This document shows positions 52,600 to 63,742 of a DNA stretch of 64,000 bases, piece by piece (position 1 is the stretch's first letter; each line of letters starts with the position of its first letter). Location of the stretch: NCBI GenBank assembly GCA_018257865.1, contig JAEUBA010000010.1:372001-436000 (forward strand), given 5' to 3'. A program made the translations under genes and the position numbers. The DNA is from Stereocaulon alpinum. Its lineage: Eukaryota; Ascomycota; Lecanoromycetes; Lecanorales; Stereocaulaceae. Below the pieces are notes generated by a model. It did not search any database, was not told where the DNA came from, and saw nothing but the letters and a program-made list of their open reading frames with translations.

Positions 52600-54412
52600 A
52601 TGCAAGGTGTGCATTATGGTGAAGAGAAGCACCATGTAAAACTTTCGAAAGTTACTTCCGACTATGGAAGAACCAATGAAAAGTCGGGCACAACTTTGTC
52701 CGCTTCAGGGGACGACCATATAGCAGCCAATGCTTCTACGCATGGCTCCTCCACGCTTGGACCTTCTTCAGTCAGTGCAAAGACTGCCTCCCTAGACCAG
52801 GCAGATGCCCCTCAGCAAGTCTATACACAATCTACCACAATCAAGGATGAAAACAGGGCGTCGTCATGGTCCCACTACCCTTCCTTTGGGGGCGAGAAGG
52901 ACAACACAGCCGCCGGTGTCAATGTGCCAGCGAGTCCACTCCCCTACCCACCAAGCGAGGGAACCTTGAGAGATAGGTCTCTTTCCAAGGACGAGCATGA
53001 GGCCAAAGCCCCAGACGAGGACGAGATTGCCTCCTCCCCGTACCCAGAAGGCGGTCTCCGCGCCTGGCTCGTCGTTTTCGGTTCTTTCAGCGGCATGACC
53101 GCCTCCTTCGGCGTGCTTAACATGGCGGGCACCTTCCAAGCATACCTCAGCACGCACCAGCTCGTCAACGAGTCGCCCAGCAACATCGGATGGATCTTCA
53201 GTCTCTACGCCTTTCTTACGTTCTTCTGCGGTGTGCAGATTGGACCGGTTTTCGATGCGAAGGGGCCTCGATGGCTGGTGGCCGCTGGAAGTGTGCTTTT
53301 GTTTGCAGGCATGATGGGCACGGCGGAGAGTACGAGTATGTCTATCCAAGCATCTCCGCTGTCTGGAATGAGTGTACTAACTGCATTATAGAGCTATGGC
53401 ATTTCATCCTCACATACTCCATCCTCTGCGGTCTCGCAAGCTCCCTCATATTCACACCAGCTGTTGGAGCAGTTGCCCACTTTTTCTCGAAGAGACGTGG
53501 AGTAGCAACAGGGCTCGCTGCTACTGGTGGCTCAATTGGAGGTAGGCACACTCCCATTGGCGCTCATCTTCCGCAGAACCCCCAAAACATCGATCGAGCA
53601 CAGGCTAACCCTCCCCAGGCATCGTCTTCCCCCTAATGCTCCAACGCCTCTTTCCCACCCTCGGCTTCAAATGGGCCGTCCGAATCCTAGCCTTCGTATC
53701 CCTCTTCCTCCTCCTCCTCGCCAACCTCCTAATCCGCTCAAACCCCAGAATCCGCCCCCCAACAAACAGCACCCTAACAAAAGACATCTGGCCCGACTTC
53801 CGCATCTACAAGCACAAAGTCTTTGCCCTCACAACCGCCGGCGTCTTCTTCATCGAATGGGCCCTCTTCATCCCCCTCTCCTACATCTCCTCTTACGCCA
53901 TCGCACACGGCGTAAACGAGGCATTCAGCTATCAACTCCTCAGCATTCTAAACGCAGGCTCCTTCTTCGGCCGCTGGCTACCAGGCTACATAGCCGATCG
54001 ATGCGGCCGCTTCAACGCCATGATAGCAACATGCACCCTGTGCCTCATCTCCGTCCTCGGCCTCTGGCTCACAGCCACCCCTTCCTCCGGCGGCCCCGCG
54101 TTCATAGCCCAACTCTGCATCTTCGCTGTCCTCTTCGGAATAGCGTCTGGAAGCAATATCAGCCTTACACCGGTCTGTGTGGGGCAGCTTTGTAAGACGG
54201 AGGTGTTTGGGAGGTGGTATGCGAGTCTTTATACGGTTGTTAGCTTTGGGTGTTTGACGGGGATTCCGATTGCAGGGGATATTCTTGCGAGGGGACATGG
54301 GAGTTATAGGGGGTTGATTCTTTTTGTGGGGGTTAATTATGTGCTTGGGGTTGTGTGTTTTGTGTGGGCGAGGGTGGAGGTTGTGGGGTGGGGGGTGAGG
54401 AAGATATATTAG
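52600..54412 (+). CDS. Monocarboxylate-type MFS transporter
   Basis: Three exons, 52600-53335, 53392-53541 and 53619-54412, join in phase to 559 aa. After a long polar N-terminus (about 140 aa) comes the signature EGGLRAWLVVFGSF of the MCT/Mch family. Twelve helices follow, with GPVFDAKGPRWLV, HFFSKRRGVATGLAATGGSIGG and GRWLPGYIADRCGRFN loops. Mch-type proteins resemble animal monocarboxylate permeases, but their substrates in fungi are mostly unknown. The start ATG is uncertain because the N-terminus is unconserved. Exon 3 shows an abrupt switch near 54170 from C-ending to G/T-ending codons in the last 80 codons, while the protein stays a normal MFS end (see findings). Confidence 0.9.
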
Positions 54413-54630
54413 ATGGGTATTGAGGTGATATGAGATATATTTTATGTGTGCTTGAGCTGTTGAGCTGACGTTGATGAGGTTCAGAATGTGCATATAATGT
54501 TGTACTGATCAATGCTTGACGAGTCTTTCATGATATCTAGAAAACAGATGTCAAACGCTATTTCCTTCTTTCATGAAATATTGATCCCATACTCCATGGC
54601 CTCACAGCATCCCTCCCAAATTACCTTCCT

Positions 54631-54727
54631 ACATTCCACCTCCACACATGCCACCTCCACACATACCACCTGCACACATGCCACCTCCACACATGCTACC
54701 TCCACACATGCCACCTCCATACATGCC
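54631..54727. repeat. 15-bp minisatellite (ACATGCCACCTCCAC)
   Basis: Six copies with single-base differences (ACATTCC, ACATACC, ACATGCT variants) plus a partial seventh. Noncoding, about 200 bp after the MFS stop. Confidence 0.93.
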
Positions 54728-55065
54728 CCTCTCACCCCCATCTCGAGACTAAATCTAACCTAAACGACTCACCATATCCCATCACGATCTGAACATCCAA
54801 CATATCCCCTCCCATCAACTTACCAAGCAACCCCATCTCTATATCTAGACTCAACACGCTCCTGATCTCTCCCTCCCTATCCCAAAGATATCCTATCCCA
54901 TCCCGCTCTCAATCAACACCACACAATCCCAATCATATCTCAAATTCCCCAGCGTCTCGCCCAAGCCAAACTGCGACTGCGAGGCCGTGTAAAGGAAGTT
55001 CCTGTGATACGGTAATAGAATGAATGAGAAAGGATTCCCACTCTCGTTCCTGCTGCCATGAACAG

Positions 55066-55090
55066 CCATGCCATGCCATGCCATGCCATG
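55066..55090. repeat. CCATG pentamer repeat
   Basis: Five perfect copies of CCATG in the middle of an intergenic region. Confidence 0.95.
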
Positions 55091-56244
55091 AATACCCCCA
55101 CCCAACAAACCAGTGCAAGCAGTGCAAGCGTCGCCAAATCGACATGCCTAACCAACCTACCTAACCTACCTAACCGCCAAGGCACAACCGTATTACCTAT
55201 CAAAACAGCCAGGAAGAAAGAAGTTGAGAAGTAATCAACCACAACAAAAACAGGTAGAACCGAGATTAGCAAGGGAAGAACGTTGCGTTTCCAACCCGCA
55301 TCACAAAGGCAAGAGAAGACGAGATGACATAACATGACATGACATAATAATATAAGAGCTAGCCCCACGAGATACGTACGGACATGGGAAGATGTGTTGG
55401 ATTTCCAACTCGCTGCTCGCTCGCGATAAACGAAACGAGGAAGGACTCCTAGCTCACGAGTAAGAATAGGAGTAGGAAGCGATGTCATGTTATACTTCCC
55501 GTTTAAGCCATTCTTGCAGAGGCGAGTTGAGTCATTCGGAGGAAGGAAGGAATGAATGGGCGGTTAACGCTCCCTCAAACAAGAAAAATAGTGGGTCTCC
55601 ATGTTAGAGGAATATGTTGCGTGTTGTGTTATAATCCAACCTCCACTGCAATGATATTCGGAACAGACGAAGGAATCGCTTTCGCAAATCTGTAACGCGG
55701 GATCGTTGGCTCATGTCATTGCAAGCAGGGCCATGTTTCATTGATCCACGGAAGGATTCGGTTGGATCATCTTGGCGGGTTGGATGTTTAGATGGACCAT
55801 CTGTCATCAATTGAGCGGAATTGAAGTAGCTGGGAGATTGGATTCTGAAATTGAGGAAGGTAGAGCAGACGGGATGAATGCATGGGTCTTTGTTGGACCC
55901 CACCCACGGAGGCCTCAGGCATGGAGAGGTTCAGGACCTGAATTTAGAGGCCGTTGTAATTAAATATTAAGGCGGCCATAGTAGGCCGTACGTACATGAT
56001 TCTTATCTCGTAAATGACTTCGCAGAAGTCAAGAATGCAAAGGCGCGGAATTGGCAGAACGCTGCAGATTGAAGATGTATGCCCAAAGATTCATGTAGAT
56101 ATTGAAATGAAACTTTGATGACGCGTTCGTCGCTATCGAGCGGTATCCCAACTCCATGTTCAACAACACTGCACAATGCTAACCCTTCTATGTATCCTAT
56201 ATCCCCTGTATATCCGTGAAATCACTTTTGACGTTCTTTACTAC

Positions 56245-57453
56245 CTAGTGTCTGTATTTTCCACCCAAGCCGCTTGGGAGAGGGAAGCCGCTAGAAATTG
56301 CAGTGCCTGAAAAGATGGCACCAGATGGGATTGGTGCACCAGTGCCTCCTGGTATCACTGGGCCAGGTGCGGTGGGAAAGGGGGCAACGCCTGTTGTAGA
56401 GGCGAAGGGACCTTGGCCCGGGGAGCCGGAGCCGGAGCCGGAACCTAAACCGCTACCACTGCCCCCGGGAACCGCAGTTGCCCCTCCTGCTATCACCGTG
56501 ACAGTGACTTGAATGGTTTGGGTCTGGGTGACAGTTGCTTGTGCTGGGCAGACTGGTGCGGGTCCTGAGCCGCCTCCGAGGGGAGGAGAACTCCCTGAGC
56601 TGGTACCAGAACCTGCGCCAGGGCCTGAATTGCCGCTTGAGCCTGACGTTGCACCCGATTGAGAGGTTGATCCTGAGCTAGAGCTAGAGCCAGAGCCAGA
56701 GCCTGCTCCCGAGCCTGAGCCTGAGCCCGAGCCTGAGCCTGAGCCTGAGCCAGAGCCTGAGTTCGAGCTGGAGCTGGAACCAGAGGAGCCAGAACTTGAG
56801 CCGGAACCAGAGCCTAAGCCAGAGCCTGACCCTTGTGTTGCCTGAGCAGGTACGCCTGTAGCTGGGCAAATGACTTTGTAGGTTGTAGAGGTCTCAGTAA
56901 TAGTCGAGGTCACCAACGAAGTCGTCAAAGAAGTAGAGTAGTAAGTATGAGTTCCTGAGACTGAAATGGGACTGGAACACGGAACATAGACAGCTAAGTA
57001 TCAACGTTAACTTCTGATCGGTCAAAAAGTTGGCTGAGTATACTTACCAACGGTAGTAGTAATAGTATTGACAACTTCGATAGTTTTGGTAGTGGTGGCG
57101 GGTACATTGCTTGTGATCGTGATTGTCGCTGGTGGGAGCGTCGAGTGACCAGAGAGTGATCCACCAATGCCTGTACCTGTGCCAATTCCCATCCCAGTGC
57201 CCTGTGGAGGGTATACACCGCCGGGGAGGGACACTGATCCCGAGCCGTAAGGTTTGCCGGTGCCGGTAGGCAGAATGGTGGGTGGAAAGACACCGCTGGG
57301 GATGGATACTGGTCCAGTGCCGGTTGGGAATATGCCTCCACTACCTGTAGGGAATATGCCTCCAGTTCCTGCTGTTCCCACCACGCTCGGATGGTGAGGG
57401 TGTGCAGACGCCACACCAGCTAGAGTCGCTGCAATGAGTGTTGAGAAGCGCAT
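56245..57453 (-). CDS. Secreted Gly/Ser/Thr-rich low-complexity protein, 384 aa
   Basis: Two exons on the reverse strand, 57048-57453 and 56245-56993, give 384 aa across a 54-nt intron. A clear signal peptide ([17 protein letters not shown]) precedes HPHH. The first part is Gly/Pro/Thr-rich with short direct repeats ([17 protein letters not shown]). A Thr-rich stretch ([15 protein letters not shown], then [17 protein letters not shown]) typical of O-mannosylated wall proteins follows. It is interrupted by a short Cys-containing segment ([20 protein letters not shown]). Then come about 60 residues of near-perfect Gly-Ser alternation and a second [13 protein letters not shown] block. The C-terminus (GGKYRH) is not a GPI signal. 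Probably an extracellular or wall-associated structural protein; no family assigned. Confidence 0.75.
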
Positions 57454-58962
57454 ATTGATCAGAGTAGGCTGAAATTTCTGGAAGAGAGAAGCGAACGTGG
57501 GGCAAGGAAAGAGTGGTCAAAGACGAGGCCAAACGAGTGTGCCTAGTGAGTGATATAGAACAAGAGACAGAAGGTAGGAAATAGGTAGACGATGAATGTT
57601 ATTGATGCTGAGGAATGGAAGAGCAAGAAGAGAGCGGCGAAGTTATAGCATTATTATACACGAGAGAGATTGAGTCAGGACTCGCATCCCAGATACCCAT
57701 GTTGGTTAGTGATGTGCTGCGCATGCCTTCCTAAGTGTGCGTATCGGTAAGCACAGCTGACAGGTTGGTGTAGTGTAGGGTCCTGAGTCCTCCAACGGCC
57801 TGTTCGCGAAGTAAGCTCAGCGTTCGACCCTTCTCCCTCTAATTAGCAACGGCCAGGCATCGGCTTCCACGATCGGCCTGAGATTGGCTGGGGGCCTTGC
57901 GTATGACACGGAAGATTGGCCACTCATCTCGTAATGTCACAAAGTCTTCTGGGGCCATTGTGGCTGTCGATGTAGAGATTTGTCCCCGTGGTGGCGATGG
58001 CAGTCCAACAGAGGCAGTGATCATTCTCCCGCTTCTATTCGTGTCCTTCCCGGAACTAAGCCAATTTGATACGAGCCTCGGCTACACCATCCTGCTTGCG
58101 GGCTAGCTGCCAGAGTTGCTGATCCTTGGAGGCGTCCCGATGTTATGTTTCATTGATAATTCCTACGGAAACATTGGAACATACGGCACAGTAACTTAGT
58201 AGCTGGCCTGATCAACCTTTAATGAACCCCTCATCCTAATTTTTTTGAGTCTTCGTTGTTGTGTCTGCCTTAGAGCTGAAAATCCAACCGATCCTCTACA
58301 TTGCTTCATTAACCGCTGCAACGTCCCGATGTTTCATTTTATCTTCAGGCCTACTGCTTACCCATAAGTGGAGGATACTGACCCTTTGACAGCTCGGCAG
58401 CTGTTCTAGTATATTAAAAGGTGGAAATTGCTGAAAGGAACTGCTAGGCTTGAATGTTGGTAAGAGATAGCGGCGACCTCCGAGCTCTTACTTCTACTAA
58501 GACAACGGTACGAGGTTTCCACGCTTGGTGAGTGCTACGAATTGCTCTCCGCGAGGAATGTTCCGGAGCTTCGCTTTGCACCTCTGCCATGCAAAGCCAT
58601 GGCCTTGAGATTCTCGTTGCAATGATTGATCACCCAGCCCGGAGAAGGCACTGTGGACCATGGTCAAGAAGTTGGTCTTTCAGCCTTCGAGTAGGTACCA
58701 GCTGTTCTCCTTGCGACTATCACTTGTTGGGTCTCTGAAAAGCTGCTTAACTCCCTTGAGATGTTGAATGCGTTATTATTATCCACCAGAGTGTGAGCAT
58801 GACATCCTTTACTTCGTATTGAGGAAAAAGTTTATATCACGTGCTTACACTATCAACGATTTGTATCACTTACCCACAACGTTTTGTCCCTGCAAGGGAT
58901 ACTTCACCTCAAGCTCGTGTCATAAACACCAATCTCCTCGTCAAGAAAAAAATCCGAGGCTG
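57454..58962. other. 1.5-kb intergenic region
   Basis: It holds the promoter of the Gly-Ser-rich protein and the 3' flank of the next reverse-strand gene. Short open frames only; no signature or repeat that I can support. Confidence 0.5.
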
Positions 58963-59919
58963 TTACAAATCTGTAAGAGGAACCTTCAGTCTCTGCATCG
59001 CCTCCCCCGAGTCCATACAACGACCCATGGACTCTGGCCATTGAGGTTGAAATTCACACAGGTGATTACTGCTGGGCTCGTAGTTTTCCACCACCATCTG
59101 AAATCCCTGGGAACCGCCGTGATCCCGCCAAAATTCTTCGAAGGGTCCCAAGGGCTTGGCTTTCCGAGTGTGACTCTCTGGCTCTGGGCTGGAGATGCTC
59201 CGAGCAATATATGCATTTCCCTCAGATACTGGCCACTCAGTGGTCCTGCGATTAAGTGGTGTGCTGTTCCTTCTCATACTAGGCCCCGACCAGTTGGATG
59301 CCGAGTTGGCCGTCTTCGGCTTCGCTTGGTGTTGTGCATCCGCAAGGTGCACGTAAGAACCATCGACATCAAGCCAGTCAACAGCCCTGAGATTATCAGG
59401 GATGGGCGTTTTGGCCTTGTCCTCCTTATCTTGCAACCCGTCGGTAAGGTAGACGACGTCAGATCGTCCTGGTGAAGCAAGATGTTTGACCATGTTGAAA
59501 AGGTAAAAATCAGCCTCGTCACGTTGCTCACCCAAATTGTTGGCCTTCCCTCTCGCGTATTCCTTACAGGAAACCTGTGCTCGAAGCTTTGCAGAACCAA
59601 TGGTCGTTGGACTCGCACATTTCATTGCACACCATTCTTCTATTACCTCGTCGATAGTCGGAACCTTCGCGTGAAACTCGTCTAGAAGCTTGTCAGTCCC
59701 TTCAGTAAACTTGAGCATGATATGAAGATTCATCCTAGCCTCCCTCGGTAGTTCCCAATTCAGTCGACCGCGTGGCGCAAGATCTCTTGGAACTAGCGGT
59801 GCATCTGCTTCTGGAAAGTTCGGGTCAAGGAACGGGTGTTGGGGAATATCAGGAAGGAACTCTCGCGCAACCCTCCGGAGTTCGTTCGCACATCGGTCAG
59901 CGGATTCCACATCAGGCAT
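58963..59919 (-). CDS. Hypothetical protein, about 318 aa
   Basis: An open frame from ATG at 59919. The product is polar and soluble, without signal peptide, membrane segment or a family I recognise. It begins MPDVESADRCANELRR. Helical segments include MNLHIMLKFTEGTDKLLDEF and TIDEVIEEWCAMKC. A possible strand-like region VVYLTDGLQDKEDK and a polar Ser/Arg/Pro-rich stretch come before a more ordered end (PFEEFWRDHGGSQGFQMVVENYEP). The frame is open upstream of the ATG (NPYLQDREPLAT), and an acceptor-like CGCTTAG lies just before it. A short 5' exon is therefore possible. The length and composition support a real gene; its function is unknown. Confidence 0.55.
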   Translation of the reverse strand: MPDVESADRCANELRRVAREFLPDIPQHPFLDPNFPEADAPLVPRDLAPRGRLNWELPREARMNLHIMLKFTEGTDKLLDEFHAKVPTIDEVIEEWCAMKCASPTTIGSAKLRAQVSCKEYARGKANNLGEQRDEADFYLFNMVKHLASPGRSDVVYLTDGLQDKEDKAKTPIPDNLRAVDWLDVDGSYVHLADAQHQAKPKTANSASNWSGPSMRRNSTPLNRRTTEWPVSEGNAYIARSISSPEPESHTRKAKPLGPFEEFWRDHGGSQGFQMVVENYEPSSNHLCEFQPQWPESMGRCMDSGEAMQRLKVPLTDL

Positions 59920-61005
59920 TGTGGCGAGAGGCTCTCTGTCCTGCAAGTACGGATTGCTAAGCGCTGAGCTGACCGAGGTGAGGGAAGCACGTTAGCTGTA
60001 CTTCGCTCTGTGCGTGAAGGCAAAGAGTGGAGAGACTATCCTCCACGGAAACTTGCTGGATATACGATATTGTGTTCGACGCATTTTAAACATACAAAGA
60101 CAGTGGCTCAAGGAAAGGTCTTTGAAGGTGAATAATGCTATAATCAAGACAAAGGTAATTCTGCCCAGGGACAAGGTAGAGGGAGGATAATGCATTGTTT
60201 GCACGAGGAGACAAGGTTTTCGAGACATGTCATGAACAGGCTAGACAGAGATGGACCGTTCAGCGTTCCATAGTATTACTGTTGGCCTCATTCTTGAGTT
60301 GACAGTGAGAGGAATTCAAGTGCTGCGCTAGACGTAACATTCCTCCTGCAAGGCCCAGTAAAAACAAAGTAGACATTGCGATCATGTCACCGTTAACGGT
60401 AACAGAGGAGTTCTTGCGTTGCCAAACCGGTAGATCGCCGTTGTCGCTCCAGCCTGTAGTCGCATTGAAGTGCGTGAATAGATAATGGATCTGTGGAAAG
60501 CGGTGAAAGGGTCCTCGACTCCTCGCTTTGACACGCGCTACCATGTTAGGCTGTAGTGCAACCCTAGGGCAAGAAAAATCGGATCCGTCAGCGCCACACG
60601 TCCCTTAGGTGAATCGGTAGTCTGCCGAGTCTGCTATCTTCATGTGGGACCAGATCTACAAGGTAAGTTAACTACTTATCCTCAATTTCCTACCCTTCCC
60701 TTGGCTTGATTAACCCTCAATCCTTCTGCTTCATCAGTCCAATCACGCTCGCTGAGAAATGTTGGCACTCCGTGCCACTTACACTCGTTAGCAAATCCAG
60801 CCGAACATTTCTCATTTGATCCTACGAAAGCTGCGCCCAGCGCGATCTACAGAAGCTGGCAGATAACCAATCGGGAAGGACCAAGAAGGGACAACGATAC
60901 ATCACGCTCAGGGCAGGTAGAATCACGGTCCCTTCATTGCAGTGGATGCATACAGGCGTAGCCACAACAACTCCATAATCATAGCAACTGTCGCTGCTTC
61001 CCAAA
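59920..61005. other. Intergenic region with one possible small gene
   Basis: About 1.1 kb between the hypothetical gene and the TM9 gene. It contains a possible 94-aa reverse-strand gene at 60260-60544, listed separately. Nothing else is supported. Confidence 0.4.
60260..60544 (-). CDS. Possible small single-pass membrane protein, 94 aa
   Basis: An ATG-initiated frame whose product has a basic N-terminus (VARVKARSRGPFHRF), an ordered-looking middle (LFTHFNATTGWSDNGDLPVWQRKNSS) and one membrane helix (MIAMSTLFLLGLAGGMLRLA). The size and the basic start would suit a small mitochondrial inner-membrane protein, but I cannot name a family. The last 20 residues are polar, and a 3' intron is possible. 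It is more gene-like than neighbouring frames but remains uncertain. Confidence 0.4.
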   Translation of the reverse strand: MVARVKARSRGPFHRFPQIHYLFTHFNATTGWSDNGDLPVWQRKNSSVTVNGDMIAMSTLFLLGLAGGMLRLAQHLNSSHCQLKNEANSNTMER

Positions 61006-63277
61006 ATGCATGCAGACTTCCGGATCTTGGTTTGCAGGCTTCTTATCCTTCTCGGCGCGTTTAGCTCTGTACAAGCGTTCTACATACCTGGTGAGATACA
61101 CCAAGCGATCTCTACTCCCTTGCATAGATACTGACTGCTAGTCAATGCAGGCTGGTCAATCAGAAGCTATGTTGACAATGAAGCCATCCCGTTGCACGTC
61201 AACAAGGTCTACTCGGATAACACCCAGTTGCAATACGCCTACTACGACCTTCCCTTCATTTGCCCCCCAACAGGACAGAAGCATGCTGGGTACACCAGTG
61301 GGCAAAGCGTCACACTAAATCTGGGTGAGGTGCTTCGAGGGGACAGGATTATGGCGTCCGACTATGACCTCGCTATGGGCCAAGATAAGGAATGCCAGTA
61401 TTTGTGCAGTCACAAAACGGATCGAAATGGTATCAAGAGGGCGCAGCAGCTTATTGAAGATGGATATGTAGCCGAATGGATCGTCGACAATTTGCCGGGC
61501 GCTACGAGCTTCGTGACCGTGGACAAGACCCACAAATACTATGCAGCAGGCTTCAAGATGGGCTACAAAGATATCTCGCCAGTTACTGGCAAGCCGCGGT
61601 ACTTTATCAATAATCATCTCACCATCGTAATACGTTGGAGGCAAGCTCCAGGGCGGGCTGGTGATCATGGAGGCAAGGTCATTGTCGGATTTGAGGTCTA
61701 CACGAAAAGCATTGAAGCAGGGCACAGGGAACGTTCTGGCTGTCCACAGGACGTCAATGCAGAAAGTGAAGGCATGGAGCTCTACCTTTCACACAACAAC
61801 ACCCATCTCGCGAGCCAATACCCCCACTCTTCATATCTCCCTCCAGATGACGACGTCGACGATGGGTCAACCATCACTATACCATACTCTTACGCAGTCT
61901 ATTTTCGCGAAGATGACAGAGTTGAATGGTCTAAGAGATGGGATCTTTACTTCAACAACCAAGAAGAAAGCACGAGCATACATTGGCTGGCTATAATCAA
62001 CTCCCTCGTCATCTGTGGGCTTCTCACCGCCGTTGTTGTAATGATTGTTGCAAAGACAGTGGTTGGTGACGGCAGAAAGAGTACTAAGGACGGCGGGTTG
62101 GAAGATGGCAAGGTAAAGCTCAAGTCAAAGAAGTCAAGGACTGGGAATCGGTCACCACGGGAGAAGTCGAATGGGTTGCTAGACCAAAAGAGCGAGATTG
62201 ACCTGGACAACGACTCGTCTTCCGACGAAGAATTCGTGGAGGACATCACTGGCTGGAAGCTTCTTCATGGCGACGTTTTCCGCGCCCCAGCATACGCTGG
62301 CTTCCTTGCTCCCCTTATTGGCTCGGGCACTCAGCTTGTCTTCATGGCCACTGGCTTGCTTACCCTCAGCGCACTCGGCGTACTCAATCCCAGCTTCCGT
62401 GGTGGCTTCGTTAGTGTGGGCATGGGCCTCTTTGTCTTTGCTGGCATATTCTCTGGCTACTTCTCCGGACGCATTTACAAGACCTTCAATGGAAAAGACT
62501 GGCGGAGGAATACCCTCATGACTGCTCTGCTCTTCCCAGGCCTCCTCTTCTCCACAATCTTCATTCTCAATCTGTTCGTCTGGGCCCAAGCGTCAAGCAC
62601 CGCGATCCCTTTTGGTACGCTTCTTGGTCTTGTTGCTCTCTGGCTCTTGATCCAATTACCTCTCGTCTACTGTGGTAGCTGGTTTGGGTTCCACCATAGC
62701 AGTCCCTACGAACATCCCACGAAAACAAATAGCATACCTCGTCAGATCCCTGAACAGCCTTGGTACATGAAGAGGATATACACTATACTACTCGCAGGTC
62801 TCATCCCCTTCGCCGTCATCTTCATCGAGCTCCTCTTCGTCTTCAGAAGTATATGGCAGGACAAGAGCGGGTATTACTACGTCTTCGGCTTCCTGAGCGT
62901 CGTCAGCTTGGTCTGCATAGTCACTATCATCGAAGTAACAATCGTGGCGACATACTTACAGCTGTGCGCTGAAAACTACAATTGGTGGTGGCAATCCGTC
63001 TTCATCGGCTCCGGCTCTGCAGTCTGGATCTTTCTCTACTGCGTCTGGTTCTACTGGACGAAACTACATATACAAGGCTTCATCTCGGGCATGCTGTTTT
63101 TCAGCTACAGCTTGCTGGCATGTGCGGTCTATGGACTTTTGACTGGGACGGTGGGCTTTTTGACGGCTTATGCTTTTGTGAGAAGGATCTATGGGTATGT
63201 CCAGACTCTGCTACCATCCTCACTGTTTCTCGGATCGAAAAGCTAACGATAACTGTAGGGCTATTAAAGCTGATTGA
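61006..63277 (+). CDS. Transmembrane 9 superfamily protein (nonaspanin/EMP70)
   Basis: Three exons, 61006-61090, 61151-63194 and 63259-63277, join in phase to 715 aa. TM9 proteins sit in Golgi and endosomal membranes and act in membrane-protein sorting. Visible features are a signal peptide (ILVCRLLILLGAFSSVQA), FYIPGWSIRSY at the start of the luminal domain, the NNHLTIVIRW block, a first helix (IHWLAIINSLVICGLLTAVVV), an acidic and Lys-rich cytosolic loop, GWKLLHGDVFRAP and then eight more helices. The tiny last exon encodes only AIKAD and the stop, giving the RRIYGAIKAD tail. A C-terminal K-x-D/E type Golgi-retention signal is typical of the family. Length is slightly above yeast Emp70 (667 aa). 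Confidence 0.95.
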
Positions 63278-63742
63278 TCAATGTCTCTTCATGAAGGGCG
63301 TTTGAACTTTTAGGCGTTGTTAGATCGTTTTAGGGCATTTTATCGGCGCAGCTATGGGCCTGTTGAACCACGGTGTGACAGGCGCAACGACAGCTTTGCT
63401 TATGCTGAGCTTTCAACGCTCCACATGAAGACCAGAATACTCTAATACCTCTCAAAAGCCATCTAAGTAAATTCCCTCTGCCGGCGGGCCTCATTATGCA
63501 ATGCAATGTTTCAAAGCGCCCTCGGTGAACGAGACTTACTGCTGTGCTAGGTGAACCACCCAATGACTTGGCTAACGGTGACTGTTCCGTGCCCTTGTAA
63601 TGTCTAGGTGCTAGCTACTATAAAGATTTGAAATGCCATGGGATCAACGGCCTATGCTGTTCATGGAGAACTCCACCAGATGGGAAACAGTCATGGAAAT
63701 GTCTGATGCGATTCGGGAATGCATTTTACTGATGGACTTTAT
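63278..63742. other. Intergenic region after TM9
   Basis: About 460 bp with no gene I can support. Scattered ATGGGA words near 63640-63700 may be decayed outer copies of the adjoining repeat array. Confidence 0.4.

Larger units (their letters stand above)
54413..56244. other. 1.8-kb intergenic region with simple repeats
   Basis: It holds the convergent 3' ends of the MFS gene and the Gly-Ser-rich protein. It contains a 15-bp minisatellite at 54631-54727 and a CCATG repeat at 55066-55090. A reverse-strand open frame of 182 aa (54940-55488) runs through the repeat and is not credited. Confidence 0.5.

Noticed and set aside
54940..55488. 182-aa hydrophobic open frame on the reverse strand
   Set aside because: It runs straight through the CCATG repeat, so its WHGMAW-type residues come from the repeat. 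No family signature, and it lies in a repeat-rich intergenic region.
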